Below, in pieces: positions 1 to 16,124 of a stretch of 64,000 nt of DNA; the first letter of the stretch is position 1, and each line of letters begins with the position of its first letter. Where the stretch lies: the NCBI GenBank assembly GCA_028713915.1, contig JAQTNK010000007.1:62001-126000 (forward strand). Reading direction: 5' to 3'. The notes below the pieces were generated by a model, which saw only the letters and a list, made by a program, of their open reading frames with translations, did no database searches and was not told the DNA's origin. The stretch is from Rhodocyclaceae bacterium. Lineage in GTDB: Bacteria > Pseudomonadota > Gammaproteobacteria > Burkholderiales > Rhodocyclaceae. The translations under genes were made by a program, and so were the position numbers.

Positions 1-1966
1 AGGCGCAGGGACTGGCCGAGGCGAAGCCGCTGTGGCAGGTCATCCACGTCGACGCCGGCTGGGAAACGGCGGTCGAGGCCATCCTGCGCGAACGCCTGTC
101 GGCGCTGGCCGCCGACGCCGAGACCGCCGGCCGCGCGCTGGCGTCGCCGCCGCCGGCGACGTTCGCGCTGGCGCTGCCGGACAACGCCACGGCCAATCCG
201 GCGCCGGCGGATTCGCTGCGCGCCAAGGTACGCTGCGACGACGCGCGCTGGGCGGCCGTGCTCGACGAATGGCTGGCCGGCGTCGCCGTCGCCGACGATC
301 TTTCCGGCCGGGTGGCCGCGCGTTCCGGGGTCGCCGTTGCGCGCGAAGGCCATGTGCTCTCGAAGCACGGCCTCACGCTCTACGTGCCCGATGCGCGCAC
401 CCACGGCGTCATCGAACGCCAGCGCGAAATCGAGGAACTCGAAGCGCTGCTCGACGCCCGCGAACAGGAAGAACTGACTGCGCGCGACAGCCAGGAACAG
501 GCCGAGTCGGCGTTGTCGGAGGCGCAGGCGCAGCTGGTGGAGACGCGCCGCGCGGCCGAGGAAGGCCAGCAGCGGCTGCACGCGGCGCAGGTCGAGGCGC
601 TCAAGCTTACCCAGGCCCAGGCCCGCTATGAAGAGCGCGCCGGCCAGATCACCCGCGACCTCGACGAAATCGTCAAGGGCGAAGAAACCGAGCGCAGCGA
701 ATTCGACCGCGCCGAAGCCGAGGCGGCGCGCTGCCGCGAACAGCTCGATACCGTGCGCGAGCGGCTCGAAGGCGCGCTGGAACTCCAGCGCAGCCGCGAC
801 GCCGCCCTGCGCGAAGCCCGCGCCCTCGAGCACCAGCTGGCGCGCGAGGCCCAGGAGGCCGGCTTCTCCGAGCGCGAGTGCCTGTCGAAGCTTGACGACA
901 ACGCCCGCGCCGCCGAGACGGCGACGACGCAACTGGCCCGCGTCGCCGCCGAGACCGCGGCGGCGCAGTCGGAACTCGCGGCGATCAGCGACATCGTCCT
1001 GCAGGAGCAGTTGCAGTCCGCGCTGGGCTCGCGCCAGGGCCGAGAAGGCCTGCTGGCGGAACGGCGCAACGCGCTGGAAGGCGCGGCCCTGGAACTGCGC
1101 ACGCTCGACGAGCAGCGCATGAAGCTCGAGCAGGGCCTCGCGCCGGCGCGCGACAAGATCAACGACCTGAAGCTGAAGCAGCAGGCGGCGCAGCTCAACG
1201 AAGAGCAGTTCCGCGAACGCCTCGTCGAAGGCGGCATCGCCACCGCCGAGGACGAAGCGGCGCTGGCCGCGGAACTCGTGCCCGGCCTGCGGGAGCCCAT
1301 GTTGCAAGGCGACATCGCGCGCCTGAACGCCGAGATCGAGGCCCTGGGGCCGGTGAACCTCGCGGCGCTCGAAGAGCTGACCATCGCGCGCGAGCGCAAG
1401 GGCTACCTCGACGACCAGGCGACCGATCTCGTCACCGCGATCGGCACGCTCGAGGATGCCATCCGCCGCATCGACCGCGAGACGCGTGAGCAGTTGCAGG
1501 AAACCTACGACACCGTCAGCCGCCACTTCGGCGAACTTTTCCCGCAGCTCTTCGGCGGCGGCGAGGCCAGGCTGCTGCTGACCGGCGACGAAATCCTCGA
1601 TGCCGGCATCCAGATCATGGCGCAGCCGCCGGGCAAGAAGAACAGCACGATCCACCTGCTCTCGGGCGGCGAAAAGGCGCTCACCGCCATCGCCCTGGTG
1701 TTCGCCATGTTCCAGCTGAACCCCGCGCCCTTCTGCATGCTCGACGAAGTCGACGCGCCGCTCGACGATTCCAACACCGAGCGTTTCTGCGGTATGGTGA
1801 AGCGCATGTCGCCGCAGACGCAATTCATCTTCATCACGCACAACAAGATCGCGATGGAAATGGCGCAGCAACTGGTCGGCGTCACGATGCAGGAACGCGG
1901 CGTCTCGCGCGTGGTCGAGGTCGACATCGAAGAAGCGCTCAGAATGACGGTGAAGGAGGCTGCCTG

Positions 1967-1967
<1 letters not shown>
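1..1967 (+). CDS. smc: Chromosome partition protein Smc, C-terminal part (cut by window start)
   Basis: ATPase of the SMC condensin, which organises and segregates the chromosome with ScpA and ScpB. The frame is open from base 3, so the N-terminal ATP-binding lobe lies outside the window. What is visible begins at the hinge region (WQVIHVDAGWETAVEAIL), continues through a long Glu/Arg/Ala-rich coiled coil (about positions 400-1500), and ends in the C-terminal head lobe. The head carries the ABC signature LSGGEK (near 1660) and the Walker B stretch FCMLDEVDAPLDD (near 1740). The stop overlaps the zipA start (TGATG). The smc-zipA-ligA order is common in betaproteobacteria. Confidence 0.96.
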
Positions 1968-6041
<4,074 letters not shown>

Positions 6042-6043
6042 CC

Positions 6044-6589
6044 GTGGCGCCGGAAGAAGCCAGGCATCTCCTCGCCGCAGCCGACCTCATCGTTCCGGCC
6101 GAACAGATTGAGGCGGCGCTGCAGCGCCTGGCGGCCGAGATCGGCGCACGGCTGCAGGCGAGCAATCCGCTGGTGCTGACGGTCATGGGCGGCGCCGTGG
6201 TCTTCGCCGGGCAGTTGCTGCCGCGGCTGGCTTTCCCGCTCGAATGCGACTACCTGCACGCGACGCGCTACGGCGACGTCACCACGGGCGGCGAACTGGC
6301 CTGGGTGGTCGAGCCGCGCACGCCGGTGCAGGGCCGCATCGTGCTGGTGCTCGACGACATCCTCGACGAGGGGCTGACGCTGGCGGCGGTCAAGCGCCGG
6401 CTGCTGGAGCAGGGCGCCACGGCTTGCTACATTGCCGTGCTGTCGGAAAAGGAGCTCGGACATGACAAGCCCGTCGTCGCCGATTTCGTCGGCGTGCGGC
6501 TGCCCAACCGCTTCGTCTTCGGCTGCGGCATGGACGTCAAGGGCGCCTGGCGCAACCTGCCGGCGATCTACGCGGTGAAGGGGCTGTAG
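6044..6589 (+). CDS. hpt: Hypoxanthine-guanine phosphoribosyltransferase
   Basis: Purine salvage enzyme that joins hypoxanthine or guanine to PRPP to give IMP or GMP. The 181-aa product has the PRPP-binding loop VLVLDDILDEGLTL (about residues 101-114) with the two consecutive acidic residues of type I phosphoribosyltransferases. It starts with GTG, two bases after galU, and is the last gene of the smc-to-hpt run. A perfect 15-bp hairpin lies 12 bases past its stop. The family is clear; whether hypoxanthine or guanine is preferred cannot be read from sequence. Confidence 0.9.
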   Translation: MAPEEARHLLAAADLIVPAEQIEAALQRLAAEIGARLQASNPLVLTVMGGAVVFAGQLLPRLAFPLECDYLHATRYGDVTTGGELAWVVEPRTPVQGRIVLVLDDILDEGLTLAAVKRRLLEQGATACYIAVLSEKELGHDKPVVADFVGVRLPNRFVFGCGMDVKGAWRNLPAIYAVKGL

Positions 6590-6601
6590 GGCGCATCACA
6601 A

Positions 6602-6635
6602 AAGCAGAAGGGCCGGCTGACCGGCCCTTCTGCTT
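6602..6635. terminator. Bidirectional intrinsic terminator between hpt and typA
   Basis: Perfect 15-bp inverted repeat (left arm 6602-6616, loop CTGA 6617-6620, right arm 6621-6635). Arms begin and end in AAGCAG/CTGCTT, giving A-rich and T-rich flanks in both directions. It sits between two convergent genes, so it probably ends both transcripts. Confidence 0.85.
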
Positions 6636-6654
6636 GTACCTGACGCCCTGATGC

Positions 6655-8475
<1,821 letters not shown>

Positions 8476-8564
8476 AGGGGTGCGGAACCGGAAGACGGAG
8501 AGGGTTTCAGCGTTGGCCGATGACCGCATGAGGCGGGCGCTACGCCGAAGCTGGAAGGGCGCAT

Positions 8565-8610
8565 ATTCTAGCACGCGGCGGGGTGAGGCGGAAGGCGCGC
8601 ATGCTAGAAT
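8565..8610. promoter_or_regulatory. Putative back-to-back -10 elements for typA and mtnP
   Basis: A 9-bp inverted repeat, ATTCTAGCA (8565-8573) and TGCTAGAAT (8602-8610), places TAGAAT hexamers on both strands, each pointing at its own gene (typA left, the phosphorylase right). -35 matches are poor on both sides, so these are candidates from position and symmetry only. Confidence 0.45.
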
Positions 8611-8638
8611 TCATCGGGTTTTCGGAGGACTTTCCCAG

Positions 8639-9379
8639 ATGCTCGCAATCATCGGCGGCAGCGGCCTGACGCAGCTTTCCAACCTCGACATCACGCGCCG
8701 CGAAGTGGTGCGCACGCCCTACGGCGAGCCGTCCGGCGCGCTGATCTTCGGCCGCATCGCCGGCGAGGACGTGGTCTTCCTGGCGCGTCACGGCTACGGT
8801 CACACGATACCGCCGCATCTCGTCAATTACCGCGCCAACATGTGGGCGCTGGCCAGGGCGGCCGGCGCCGCGAACGTCGTGTCCGTCGCTTCGGTCGGCG
8901 GCATTCGCGCCGACCTGGGGCCGGGCGTCGTCGTCATTCCCGACCAGATCATCGATTACACCTCGGGCCGGCATGGCACGTACCACGAGGGCGGCGACAG
9001 CCCGGTGGTCCATATCGATTTCACCGAACCCTACGACGGCGCCCTGCGCGCGCGCCTGCTCGCCGCCGCGGCGCAGGCCGGCGAAGCGGTGGTCGATGGC
9101 GCCGTCTATGCGACGACGCAGGGCCCGCGCCTGGAGACGGCTGCCGAGGTCACGCGCCTGGAGCGCGACGGCGCTCATGTCGTCGGCATGACCGGCATGC
9201 CCGAAGCCTGCCTGGCGCGCGAACTGGGCCTGCCCTACGCGGCGATTTGCGTCGTCGCCAACTGGTCGGCCGGCCGCGGCGACAGCGCCCACGAAATCAG
9301 CTTCGACAAGATCGAGGCCGTGCTGCAGCAGTCGCTGGGCAAGGCGCGGCGCATCGTCGAGCATCTTTGCCAGGCATAG
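8639..9379 (+). CDS. mtnP: S-methyl-5'-thioinosine / thioadenosine phosphorylase
   Basis: Phosphorolysis of methylthio-nucleosides in polyamine by-product and methionine salvage, or of purine nucleosides. The 246-aa product has the phosphate loop IIGGSGL at the N-terminus, NYRANMWAL, a central ASVGGIR stretch and [19 protein letters not shown] near the base-binding site, all typical of the MTAP/PNP-II family. In Pseudomonas the close family member prefers methylthioinosine; I infer the same but cannot prove substrate choice. The ATG is preceded at good spacing by CGGAGGAC (8623-8630). Deformylase follows after 4 bases. Confidence 0.85.
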   Translation: MLAIIGGSGLTQLSNLDITRREVVRTPYGEPSGALIFGRIAGEDVVFLARHGYGHTIPPHLVNYRANMWALARAAGAANVVSVASVGGIRADLGPGVVVIPDQIIDYTSGRHGTYHEGGDSPVVHIDFTEPYDGALRARLLAAAAQAGEAVVDGAVYATTQGPRLETAAEVTRLERDGAHVVGMTGMPEACLARELGLPYAAICVVANWSAGRGDSAHEISFDKIEAVLQQSLGKARRIVEHLCQA

Positions 9380-9383
9380 CGTC

Positions 9384-9911
9384 ATGATCCGCGAAGTATT
9401 GCGCATGGGCGACGAGCGCTTGCTGCGGGTTTCGCGGCCGGTGACGGAATTCGCCACGCCGGCGCTGCGCGCCCTGCTGGAGGACATGCGCGAGACCATG
9501 GATCATCTCGATGGCGCCGGACTGGCGGCGCCGCAGATCGGCGTCGATCTGCGCGTGGTGATCTTCGGCGTCGACGCGAATCCGCGCTATCCGCAGGCCG
9601 AAGCCGTGCCGTTCACGGTGCTCGTCAATCCGCAGCTGACGCCGCTGACGGCGGACGAGGAGGACGGCTGGGAGGGCTGCCTCTCGGTGCCCGGCCTGCG
9701 CGGCCTGGTGCCGCGCATCAAGCGCCTGCGCTACGCCGGTTTCGACATCGAGGGACGGCCGTTCGAGCGCGAGGCGACCGGCTTCCATGCGCGTGTCGTC
9801 CAGCACGAGTGCGACCATCTCGATGGCATCCTCTACCCGATGCGAATGCGCGACTTGCGCCGCTTCGGCTATACCGACGTTCTGCAGCTCGACGAGGTGG
9901 CGGCGGAGTAG
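9384..9911 (+). CDS. def: Peptide deformylase
   Basis: Removes the formyl group from the N-terminal methionine of new proteins. All three family motifs are present in the 175-aa product: [10 protein letters not shown] (44-53), EGCLS with the metal-binding Cys99, and QHECDH with metal ligands His141 and His145 and catalytic Glu142. The gene follows the phosphorylase closely and is probably co-transcribed. It is not next to fmt, so this may be a second, stand-alone deformylase; the window cannot tell. Confidence 0.94.
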   Translation: MIREVLRMGDERLLRVSRPVTEFATPALRALLEDMRETMDHLDGAGLAAPQIGVDLRVVIFGVDANPRYPQAEAVPFTVLVNPQLTPLTADEEDGWEGCLSVPGLRGLVPRIKRLRYAGFDIEGRPFEREATGFHARVVQHECDHLDGILYPMRMRDLRRFGYTDVLQLDEVAAE

Positions 9912-9970
9912 GCGGGGTTCCTGCCGGCATCAATCGGCGCGCGAACCGCTGCGGGGCACTTGCCCGCGTT

Positions 9971-9976
9971 TATAAT
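9971..9976 (+). promoter_or_regulatory. -10 element (TATAAT) before the chemoreceptor gene
   Basis: Consensus TATAAT in the def-MCP gap, 34 bases before the ATG. I see no good -35 hexamer at 16-18 bp upstream, so expression may depend on an activator. Confidence 0.5.
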
Positions 9977-10009
9977 TGCGCGCTCGCTGTTTCTGACCCG
10001 GAACCCGTT

Positions 10010-11221
10010 ATGAAACGCCTCGATGACTTGTTGGTATGGCTGGCCGTCGCGTCGCTGGCCGCGCTTTGGCTCTGGTCCCAGATCGCCGCAGCGGTCTCCG
10101 TGCATCTGTTCCTGTTGCCCCTGGTCCTGTTGTGCGCCAGCGCTTTCTTCTCGCGGCGCGAGCGTTCGCACTGGAAGACGCGCCAGCAGGCGCGCATGGG
10201 CGAGCTCGAACACGCCATGACGGAATACCAGCAGCTTTCCGACGAGGCGATGCGCCACGCCGAAGCGCAGTTCTCCGGACTGGAGAAGGACATGGAGGAC
10301 GCGCGCCAGATCATCCGCGATTCCGTGAGCAAGCTGTACGGCAGCCTGACCGGGCTGGAGACGCAATCGACCGATCAGCGGCAGGTCCTGAAAGCCCTGA
10401 TCGACGAGATGCTCATGATGACGGGCAGCGGCGCCGAGCGCGACCAGGAACACGCCGGCCTGCAAAGGTTCTTCGACGAAACCCATGCCCTCATCGGCGA
10501 GTTCGTGCGCAAGATGGCCGAACTCAAGGAAAGCAGCGCCGGCATCGGCGAGAGCTTCGACCGCATGACGGGCCAGGTCGCGCGCATCACGACTTCGCTC
10601 GACGATGTCGGCGACATCACCAAGCAGACCGACATGCTGGCGCTGAACGCCGCCATCGAGGCGGCCCGCGCCGGCGAGGCCGGCCGCGGCTTCGCCGTCG
10701 TCGCCGACGAGGTGCGCAAGCTCGCCGCCCGCACCGGCGGCTTCAACAACGACATCCGCAATGCCCTGAACGACATCCTGCGATCGCTGCAGGACGTCGG
10801 CGTGCAGGTGGCGCAGGCCACCCAGGCCGACTTGAGCGTGGCCGAGAACTCGCAGGAAAACCTCGCCTCGCTGGGCAACGAAATGCTCGACCTGACCGCC
10901 AAGGCGCGCGAGCATTCGCGCCACATCACCGAGGTCACCGAGCAGATCCAGCGCCTCACCCATGAGGGCGTCCTGGCGATGCAGTTCGAGGACATCGTCA
11001 GCCAGATGATGAGCCGCATCACGGCGAAGACGCTGGAGGTCGGCGCCTACCTGCATACCCTGTTGAGCCTGCACCAGGATCGCGACGAGGTCGACGGCCT
11101 GCAGCGCTTCAAGACCCGCATCCGCCGCCTGCAATCGCTGGTGGCCGATTCGCACCGGCAAGCGGCGCCGGCCAACCCGGGCGCACGGGCCCAGGCCAAT
11201 TCTTCCGTGGAGTTGTTCTAG
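10010..11221 (+). CDS. Methyl-accepting chemotaxis protein without periplasmic sensor
   Basis: Signal transducer that controls the CheA kinase. The 403-aa protein begins with two closely spaced membrane helices (about residues 7-25 and 28-46) and then a cytoplasmic coiled coil. The conserved hairpin tip [21 protein letters not shown] begins near residue 201. There is no extracytoplasmic ligand domain and no evident HAMP, so any stimulus must be sensed in the membrane or cytoplasm. The C-terminus lacks a CheR-docking NWETF tail. The ATG chosen follows the TATAAT at 9971; the longer open frame upstream reads antisense-like Arg-rich sequence over def. Confidence 0.9.
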   Translation: MKRLDDLLVWLAVASLAALWLWSQIAAAVSVHLFLLPLVLLCASAFFSRRERSHWKTRQQARMGELEHAMTEYQQLSDEAMRHAEAQFSGLEKDMEDARQIIRDSVSKLYGSLTGLETQSTDQRQVLKALIDEMLMMTGSGAERDQEHAGLQRFFDETHALIGEFVRKMAELKESSAGIGESFDRMTGQVARITTSLDDVGDITKQTDMLALNAAIEAARAGEAGRGFAVVADEVRKLAARTGGFNNDIRNALNDILRSLQDVGVQVAQATQADLSVAENSQENLASLGNEMLDLTAKAREHSRHITEVTEQIQRLTHEGVLAMQFEDIVSQMMSRITAKTLEVGAYLHTLLSLHQDRDEVDGLQRFKTRIRRLQSLVADSHRQAAPANPGARAQANSSVELF

Positions 11222-11235
11222 CGCAGCGGCATCGA

Positions 11236-11251
11236 GGCGGCGGACGCCGCC
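11236..11251. terminator. Possible weak hairpin between convergent MCP and cNMP-binding genes
   Basis: GGCGGC (11236-11241) and GCCGCC (11246-11251) can pair around a 4-base loop in the 34-base gap between convergent genes. There is no T-tract, so termination here is only a possibility. Confidence 0.3.
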
Positions 11252-11255
11252 GCCG

Positions 11256-11729
11256 CTACAGCCGCCAGGCGAGCGCTTCGTCGGCGAGGCGCAAGCGGGC
11301 GGAGAGCACGCGCGAGATGTTGCGGTAGATCTTGAGGCCGATTTCCGGGCGCGAGTTGATGCTTTTGTCATCGAGGCGGACGAGCACGCAGGCGGTCAGC
11401 GCGGTGACGGAAGCGCTGCGCATCTCGTTGTCGGCGAGCGCCATTTCGCCGAAGCTGTCGGTCGGTCCCAGGCGCGCCAGCTCGACTTCCTCGCGGCGGC
11501 CTTTCTTCGCCACCGCGGCTTCGCCTTCGATGATGATGTACATGTAGGCGCCGGCGCTGCCTTCCTTGACGATGGTCGTGGCGGGCGCGAAGCTGCATTT
11601 TTCGGCACGCGCCAGCACTTCGCCGATTTCCGCCGGCGACAGGCCCTGGAAGGCCTTCACCCGTTCGGCCAGCTTGAACAGCAGCCGCTGCGTGTCCTGG
11701 AAGGTGAAGGGCTCGCGTACCCAGCTCAT
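11256..11729 (-). CDS. Cyclic nucleotide-binding domain protein, no DNA-binding domain
   Basis: Single Crp-like beta-roll domain of 157 aa, with the glycine turns and the phosphate-cassette-like stretch GPTDSFGEMALADNEMRSASVTAL. No helix-turn-helix follows, so it is a stand-alone ligand-binding or scaffold protein rather than a transcription factor. The start MSWVREPFTF is preferred because it has an upstream GGAGCGAGG and clears the glnD stop by 19 bases; a longer frame would run into glnD. Its place directly after glnD suggests co-transcription. Ligand and partner are unknown. Confidence 0.8.
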   Translation of the reverse strand: MSWVREPFTFQDTQRLLFKLAERVKAFQGLSPAEIGEVLARAEKCSFAPATTIVKEGSAGAYMYIIIEGEAAVAKKGRREEVELARLGPTDSFGEMALADNEMRSASVTALTACVLVRLDDKSINSRPEIGLKIYRNISRVLSARLRLADEALAWRL

Positions 11730-11748
11730 GCCTCGCTCCGGGGTCGAT

Positions 11749-14334
11749 TCACGGCAGCTGCAATACCTGCAGCAGTTCCTGCTCGAGCCGCACCAGCGTC
11801 GCCGTCTGCGCCAGTTCCTGGCCGCTGACGAGGAAGGTGTCCTCGACGCGGTCGCCGAGCGTGGCGATCTTGGCCGTGTGCAGGATGACGCCGTGCTCGC
11901 CGAGCACCCGGGCGATGGCATAGAGCAGGCCCGGCCGGTCGGCGGCGGTGACCGACATGACGTAGTGCTGGCCGCGCTCGTCGGCGCGGATGCCGACTTC
12001 CGGCGTGAACGGGAAATGGCGCACCTGGCGCGGCAGGCGGCTCGGCGGCGGCGCCGTCAGCGGCGGCTGGGTCTTGAGCTGTTCGACGAGGTCGTGCTCG
12101 ATGAGGCCGATCATGTCGCGGTAGGGCAGGTGGCCGCCGGGGTCGAGCAGCACGAAGCTGTCGAGCGCCTCGCCGTGCTGCGTGGTGTGGATCTTGGCAT
12201 CGACGATGCTGTAGCCCAGGCGCGCGAAGAAGCCGCACAGGCGCGCGAACAGCAGCTGCTGGTCGGGCACGTAGATCATGACCTGGAGGCCTTCGCCGAA
12301 GGGGTTCAGGCGCGCCTTGACGACGGGCTCGGCGGCATCGGGACGGTAGTAGAGGTTGCGCGTATGCCAGGCGATCTCGTCGGCGTCGTGGCGCATGAAA
12401 TAGACGGTGTCGAGCTGCTGCCAGAGCGGATTTTCGACATCCGGGCGCAGGCCGCGCATGCGCAGCAGGCGGCGCGCTTCGTCCTGCCTTTCCTGCAGGC
12501 CGATGGCCGCCGCCGGCTGGTCGCCGCGCAGGACGCGCAGCGTCGCGCGGTAGAGATCCTCGAGCAGCTTGCCTTTCCAGGCGTTCCACACCTTCGGGCT
12601 GGTGCCGCGGATGTCGGAGACGGTGAGGAGGTAGAGGGCGGTGAGGCGGCGTTCGGTCTTGACCACCGCGGCGAAGGCGCTCATGACGTCGGGATCGGCG
12701 AGGTCCTGCTTTTGCGCGACGTTGGACATCGTCAGGTGGTGCTCGACGAGGAAGGCCACGAGGTCGGCATCGTCGCCGCTGATGCCGTGGTCGCGGCAGA
12801 AGCGGCGGGCATCGGCGACGCCGCGCTTGGAGTGGTCGCCGCCGCGGCCTTTGGCGATGTCGTGGAAGAGGGCGGCGATGTAGAGCAGCCAGTGGCGGTC
12901 GAAGCCGGTGATGAGCCGCGAGCAGAACGGGTATTCGTGGGCGAACTCCGGCATCGTGTAGCGCCGGAGATTCCGCACGACCTGGAGGATGTGCTGATCC
13001 ACGGTATAGACGTGGAAGAGGTCGTGCTGCATCTGGCCGACGATCTTGCCGAAGGCGGGAATGTAGTGGCCGAGGATGTCGTACTGGTTCATGCGCCGCA
13101 GTTCATGCACCAGGCCGCGCTTTTGCTGGAACAGCGACAGGAACAGGGCGCGGTTGGCCGGATCGCGGCGGAAGGCGGCGTCGATGCGGCCGCGCGCGCG
13201 CCACATCGCCTTCAGCGTGTTGCCGGTCATGCCCTTGAGTTCGGAGCGCTGCTGCATGATCAGGAAGGCTTCGAGGATGGCGCGCGGTTCCTTCTCGAAG
13301 ACGTCCTCGGCGCGGATGTCGAGCAGTTCGCGCACCATCTGGAAGCGGCCGTCGATGACGATGGGCGGCACGGCCGGCGCATGGGAAATGCGCGCGGCAA
13401 GGTTCTGCAGCACCAGGGTGTTCAGCTGCGTCACCAGCTTGGCGTTGCGGTAGTAGCGCTGCATCAACACTTCGGACGCGCGCTTGGCCTGCGTCGCCTG
13501 GATGCCGAAGGCGCCGGCGAGGCTCTCCTGGTGTTCGAACAGCAGGCGTTCCTCGCGCCGCTTGACGAGATGGTGCAGGCGGATGCGCAGGTGGCGGAGG
13601 AATTCCTCGGCGCGGGTGAGCTGGCGGGCGCCGTTGGCGGAAATCACCGCCGAGCCCGCGAGTTCCCGCCAGGTGGTGCCCAGATGCGCGGCGCGCGCCA
13701 CCCAGAGGATGATCTGCAGGTCGCGCAGGCCGCCGGGGCTCTCCTTGCAGTTCGGTTCCAGGCTGAAGGGCGTTTCGTTGTAGCGGGCGTAGCGTTCGCG
13801 AAGTTCGAGCTGCTTGGCCTTGAAGAATTCGCCGGCGTCGAGGAAGCGCTGGAAGCGCTGCTCGAAGCGGTCGAAGAGGCCGCGGTGGCCGCAGAGGAAG
13901 CGGGCTTCGAGCAGGGTGGTCTTGACGGTGATGTCGCGCTCGGCTTCCTCGGTGCAGCCGGAAATGTCGCGCACGCTGTGGCCGATGTCGAGCCCGATGT
14001 CCCAGAGCATGCCGACCAGCTGCTCGATGCGCGGTTCGCCGCGAACGTCCATGCCGACCGGGACGAGAATCAGGATATCGACGTCGGAAGCCGGGTACAG
14101 CTCGCCGCGGCCGTAGCCGCCCACCGCCACCAGCGAGGTTTCCGCCGGCATGCCGGCTTCGCGCCAGAGATCGCAGAGGACGCCGTCGACGAGCCGGGTG
14201 CGGCCGCGCAGCAGGGCGCCGGCGTCGGCTTTCGCTTCGTAGGCGGCCTTGAGTTCGGCCTGGCCGGCGGCGAGCGTCGCCTTGCAGCGTCCGACCAGGG
14301 AGGGAAGGTCCGCCAGCGCGGCCGCGGCGTCCAT
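11749..14334 (-). CDS. glnD: Bifunctional uridylyltransferase/uridylyl-removing enzyme GlnD
   Basis: Nitrogen sensor that uridylylates the PII protein when glutamine is low and removes UMP when it is high. The 861-aa protein has the nucleotidyltransferase motif [19 protein letters not shown] (residues 72-90) and an HD hydrolase motif [12 protein letters not shown] near residue 489. Two C-terminal ACT domains that bind glutamine lie at about 670-745 and 785-855. I start at [10 protein letters not shown], six bases after the map stop; an upstream extension in the same frame is an Arg/His-rich shadow of map. The map-glnD order is standard in this group. Confidence 0.95.
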   Translation of the reverse strand: MDAAAALADLPSLVGRCKATLAAGQAELKAAYEAKADAGALLRGRTRLVDGVLCDLWREAGMPAETSLVAVGGYGRGELYPASDVDILILVPVGMDVRGEPRIEQLVGMLWDIGLDIGHSVRDISGCTEEAERDITVKTTLLEARFLCGHRGLFDRFEQRFQRFLDAGEFFKAKQLELRERYARYNETPFSLEPNCKESPGGLRDLQIILWVARAAHLGTTWRELAGSAVISANGARQLTRAEEFLRHLRIRLHHLVKRREERLLFEHQESLAGAFGIQATQAKRASEVLMQRYYRNAKLVTQLNTLVLQNLAARISHAPAVPPIVIDGRFQMVRELLDIRAEDVFEKEPRAILEAFLIMQQRSELKGMTGNTLKAMWRARGRIDAAFRRDPANRALFLSLFQQKRGLVHELRRMNQYDILGHYIPAFGKIVGQMQHDLFHVYTVDQHILQVVRNLRRYTMPEFAHEYPFCSRLITGFDRHWLLYIAALFHDIAKGRGGDHSKRGVADARRFCRDHGISGDDADLVAFLVEHHLTMSNVAQKQDLADPDVMSAFAAVVKTERRLTALYLLTVSDIRGTSPKVWNAWKGKLLEDLYRATLRVLRGDQPAAAIGLQERQDEARRLLRMRGLRPDVENPLWQQLDTVYFMRHDADEIAWHTRNLYYRPDAAEPVVKARLNPFGEGLQVMIYVPDQQLLFARLCGFFARLGYSIVDAKIHTTQHGEALDSFVLLDPGGHLPYRDMIGLIEHDLVEQLKTQPPLTAPPPSRLPRQVRHFPFTPEVGIRADERGQHYVMSVTAADRPGLLYAIARVLGEHGVILHTAKIATLGDRVEDTFLVSGQELAQTATLVRLEQELLQVLQLP

Positions 14335-14339
14335 GGCGT

Positions 14340-15140
14340 TCAGGGCAGCGTGGCGGGCTTGGGCGGGCAGCCGGCCGACAGCGTCAGCACCTCGACGCCG
14401 CCGGGCGTCACCAGCAGCGTGTGCTCCCACTGCGCCGACAAGCTGCGGTCCTTGGTGACGATGGTCCAGCCGTCCGACAGTTCGGAGATCGCCGCCTTGC
14501 CGGCGTTGATCATGGGCTCGATGGTGAAGGTCATGCCGGCTTCGAGCACGACGCCGGTCCCGGCCTTGCCGTAATGCAGCACCTGCGGTTCCTCGTGGAA
14601 GTGGCTGCCGATGCCGTGGCCGCAGAATTCGCGCACCACCGAAAAACCGTTGTTCTCGGCGTGGCGCTGGATGGCGGCGCCGATGTCGCCGAGCCGCGCC
14701 CCCGGCCGCACCTGGGCGATGCCCAGCCACAGGCACTCGAGGGTGATGGCGCACAGGCGCTTGGCGAGGATCGACGCTTCGCCGACGATGAACATGCGGC
14801 TGGTATCGCCGTGCCAGCCGTCCTTGATGGTGGTGATGTCGAGGTTGACGATGTCGCCCTTCTTGAGCGGCCGTTCGTTGGGCACGCCGTGGCAGACCTG
14901 ATGGTTGACCGAGGCGCAGATCGATTTCGGGTAGGGCGGGTAGCCCGGCGGCGCGTAGTTGAGCGGCGCCGGGATGCAGCCCTGCACCTTCTCCATGTAG
15001 TCCTGGCAGAGGCGGTCGAGCTCCGCCGTCGTCACGCCGGGCTTGACGTAAGGCTCGATGTAATCGAGCACCTCGCCGGCGAGGCGGCCGGCAATACGCA
15101 TTTTTTCGATTTCTTCGGCGGTCTTGATGGTGATGCTCAT
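14340..15140 (-). CDS. map: Methionine aminopeptidase, type I
   Basis: Removes the initiator methionine after deformylation. The 266-aa product has the pita-bread fold residues of type I enzymes: His in SVNHQVCHG, metal-binding Asps in [19 protein letters not shown], His in [12 protein letters not shown], and Glus in FTIEPM and QWEHTLLV. The start [14 protein letters not shown] is the family's usual N-terminus; a longer frame upstream overlaps rpsB and is not real. It is divergent from rpsB across a 222-base gap, the classic map/rpsB arrangement. Confidence 0.96.
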   Translation of the reverse strand: MSITIKTAEEIEKMRIAGRLAGEVLDYIEPYVKPGVTTAELDRLCQDYMEKVQGCIPAPLNYAPPGYPPYPKSICASVNHQVCHGVPNERPLKKGDIVNLDITTIKDGWHGDTSRMFIVGEASILAKRLCAITLECLWLGIAQVRPGARLGDIGAAIQRHAENNGFSVVREFCGHGIGSHFHEEPQVLHYGKAGTGVVLEAGMTFTIEPMINAGKAAISELSDGWTIVTKDRSLSAQWEHTLLVTPGGVEVLTLSAGCPPKPATLP

Positions 15141-15209
15141 ACGCGGCTCTGGGCTTATGGTGGAGGCTCGGTCCATTTTACCCGCGGCCGTGTCGAATCG
15201 CAGCAGAAC

Positions 15210-15239
15210 TTGAAGGCAAGGGCCGGGAAAGGCTATAAT
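15210..15239 (+). promoter_or_regulatory. rpsB operon promoter
   Basis: TTGAAG (15210-15215), 18-bp spacer, TATAAT (15234-15239). The perfect -10 and good -35 fit the high expression expected of a ribosomal protein operon. Predicted transcription start is near 15246, leaving a leader of about 117 bases. Confidence 0.8.
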
Positions 15240-15245
15240 CGCCCG

Positions 15246-15362
15246 ATTGCCTGCCGGAGGGTAGGCAAAAATCCACACGCCCGGCGCCGATTGGGTGCTC
15301 CCTCGGGAAACTGCGGGAGACGCGGCCGGGCGGCGGTTCAACCCATATCGGAGATCGATACG
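15246..15362 (+). promoter_or_regulatory. Structured 5' leader of rpsB, possible S2 autoregulatory RNA
   Basis: The leader can fold into a 7-bp hairpin with a GGAG loop (15249-15266, one G-U pair) followed by an A-run. A second structure is closed by TGGGT (15292-15296) with ACCCA (15341-15345) and contains the CTCCC/GGGAG stem (15298-15302 with 15315-15319). Ribosomal protein S2 represses its own operon through the rpsB leader in other proteobacteria; that this leader does the same is inference. Confidence 0.45.
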
Positions 15363-16115
15363 ATGAGTACTACCATGCGCCAGATGCTGGAGGCCGGCGT
15401 GCATTTCGGCCACCAGACCCGTTTTTGGAATCCCAAGATGGCCCCGTACATTTTCGGCCATCGCAACAAGATCCACATCATCAACCTCGAGAAGACCCTC
15501 GCCAAGTACAACGAGGCGATGGCGTTCGTGCGGAAGATGGCGGCCAAGAAGGGCACCATTCTTTTCGTCGGCACCAAGCGCCAGGCGCGCGAAATCATCG
15601 CCGAGGAAGCCCAGCGTGCCGGCATGCCTTACGTCGATGAGCGCTGGCTCGGCGGCATGCTGACCAACTTCAAGACGGTCAAGCTGTCGATCAAGCGCCT
15701 CAAGGAACTCGAGCAGATGCAGCTGGACGGCAGCTTCGAGCGCCTGTCCAAGAAAGAAGCGCTGACCTTCAGCCGCGAACTCGCCAAGCTGCAGAAGAGC
15801 ATGGGCGGCATCAAGGACATGCCCGGCCTGCCCGATGCGATCTTCGTCATCGACGTCGGCTACCACAAGATCGCCATCACGGAAGTCGCCAAGCTCGGCA
15901 TCCCGGTGATCGGCGTCGTCGATACCAACCATTCGCCGGAAGGCATCAGCTACGTCATTCCCGGCAACGACGACTCTTCGCGCGCCATTCGCCTCTACGC
16001 CCGCGGCGTCGCCGATGCCATCCTCGAAGGCAAGAGCCAGTCGGTCAACGAAGTGCTCCAGGCCGTGGCCGGCGACGACGAGTTCGTCGAGGTCAACGAA
16101 GAGGCCGGTCAGTAA
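15363..16115 (+). CDS. rpsB: 30S ribosomal protein S2
   Basis: Small-subunit ribosomal protein of 250 aa, with the family N-terminus [19 protein letters not shown] and the signatures [12 protein letters not shown] and [15 protein letters not shown]. The ATG is taken because it matches the family start and lies just after CGGAGATCG. It heads the rpsB-tsf-pyrH-frr run. It is separated from tsf by a 105-base gap that holds a long palindrome, wider than usual for this pair. Confidence 0.97.
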   Translation: MSTTMRQMLEAGVHFGHQTRFWNPKMAPYIFGHRNKIHIINLEKTLAKYNEAMAFVRKMAAKKGTILFVGTKRQAREIIAEEAQRAGMPYVDERWLGGMLTNFKTVKLSIKRLKELEQMQLDGSFERLSKKEALTFSRELAKLQKSMGGIKDMPGLPDAIFVIDVGYHKIAITEVAKLGIPVIGVVDTNHSPEGISYVIPGNDDSSRAIRLYARGVADAILEGKSQSVNEVLQAVAGDDEFVEVNEEAGQ

Positions 16116-16124
16116 GAAAACCTA

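Noticed and set aside
11566-14574. 1002-aa plus-strand open frame
   Set aside because: Antisense to glnD; repetitive Ala/Glu/Val/Asp composition typical of the mirror frame of a GC-rich gene.
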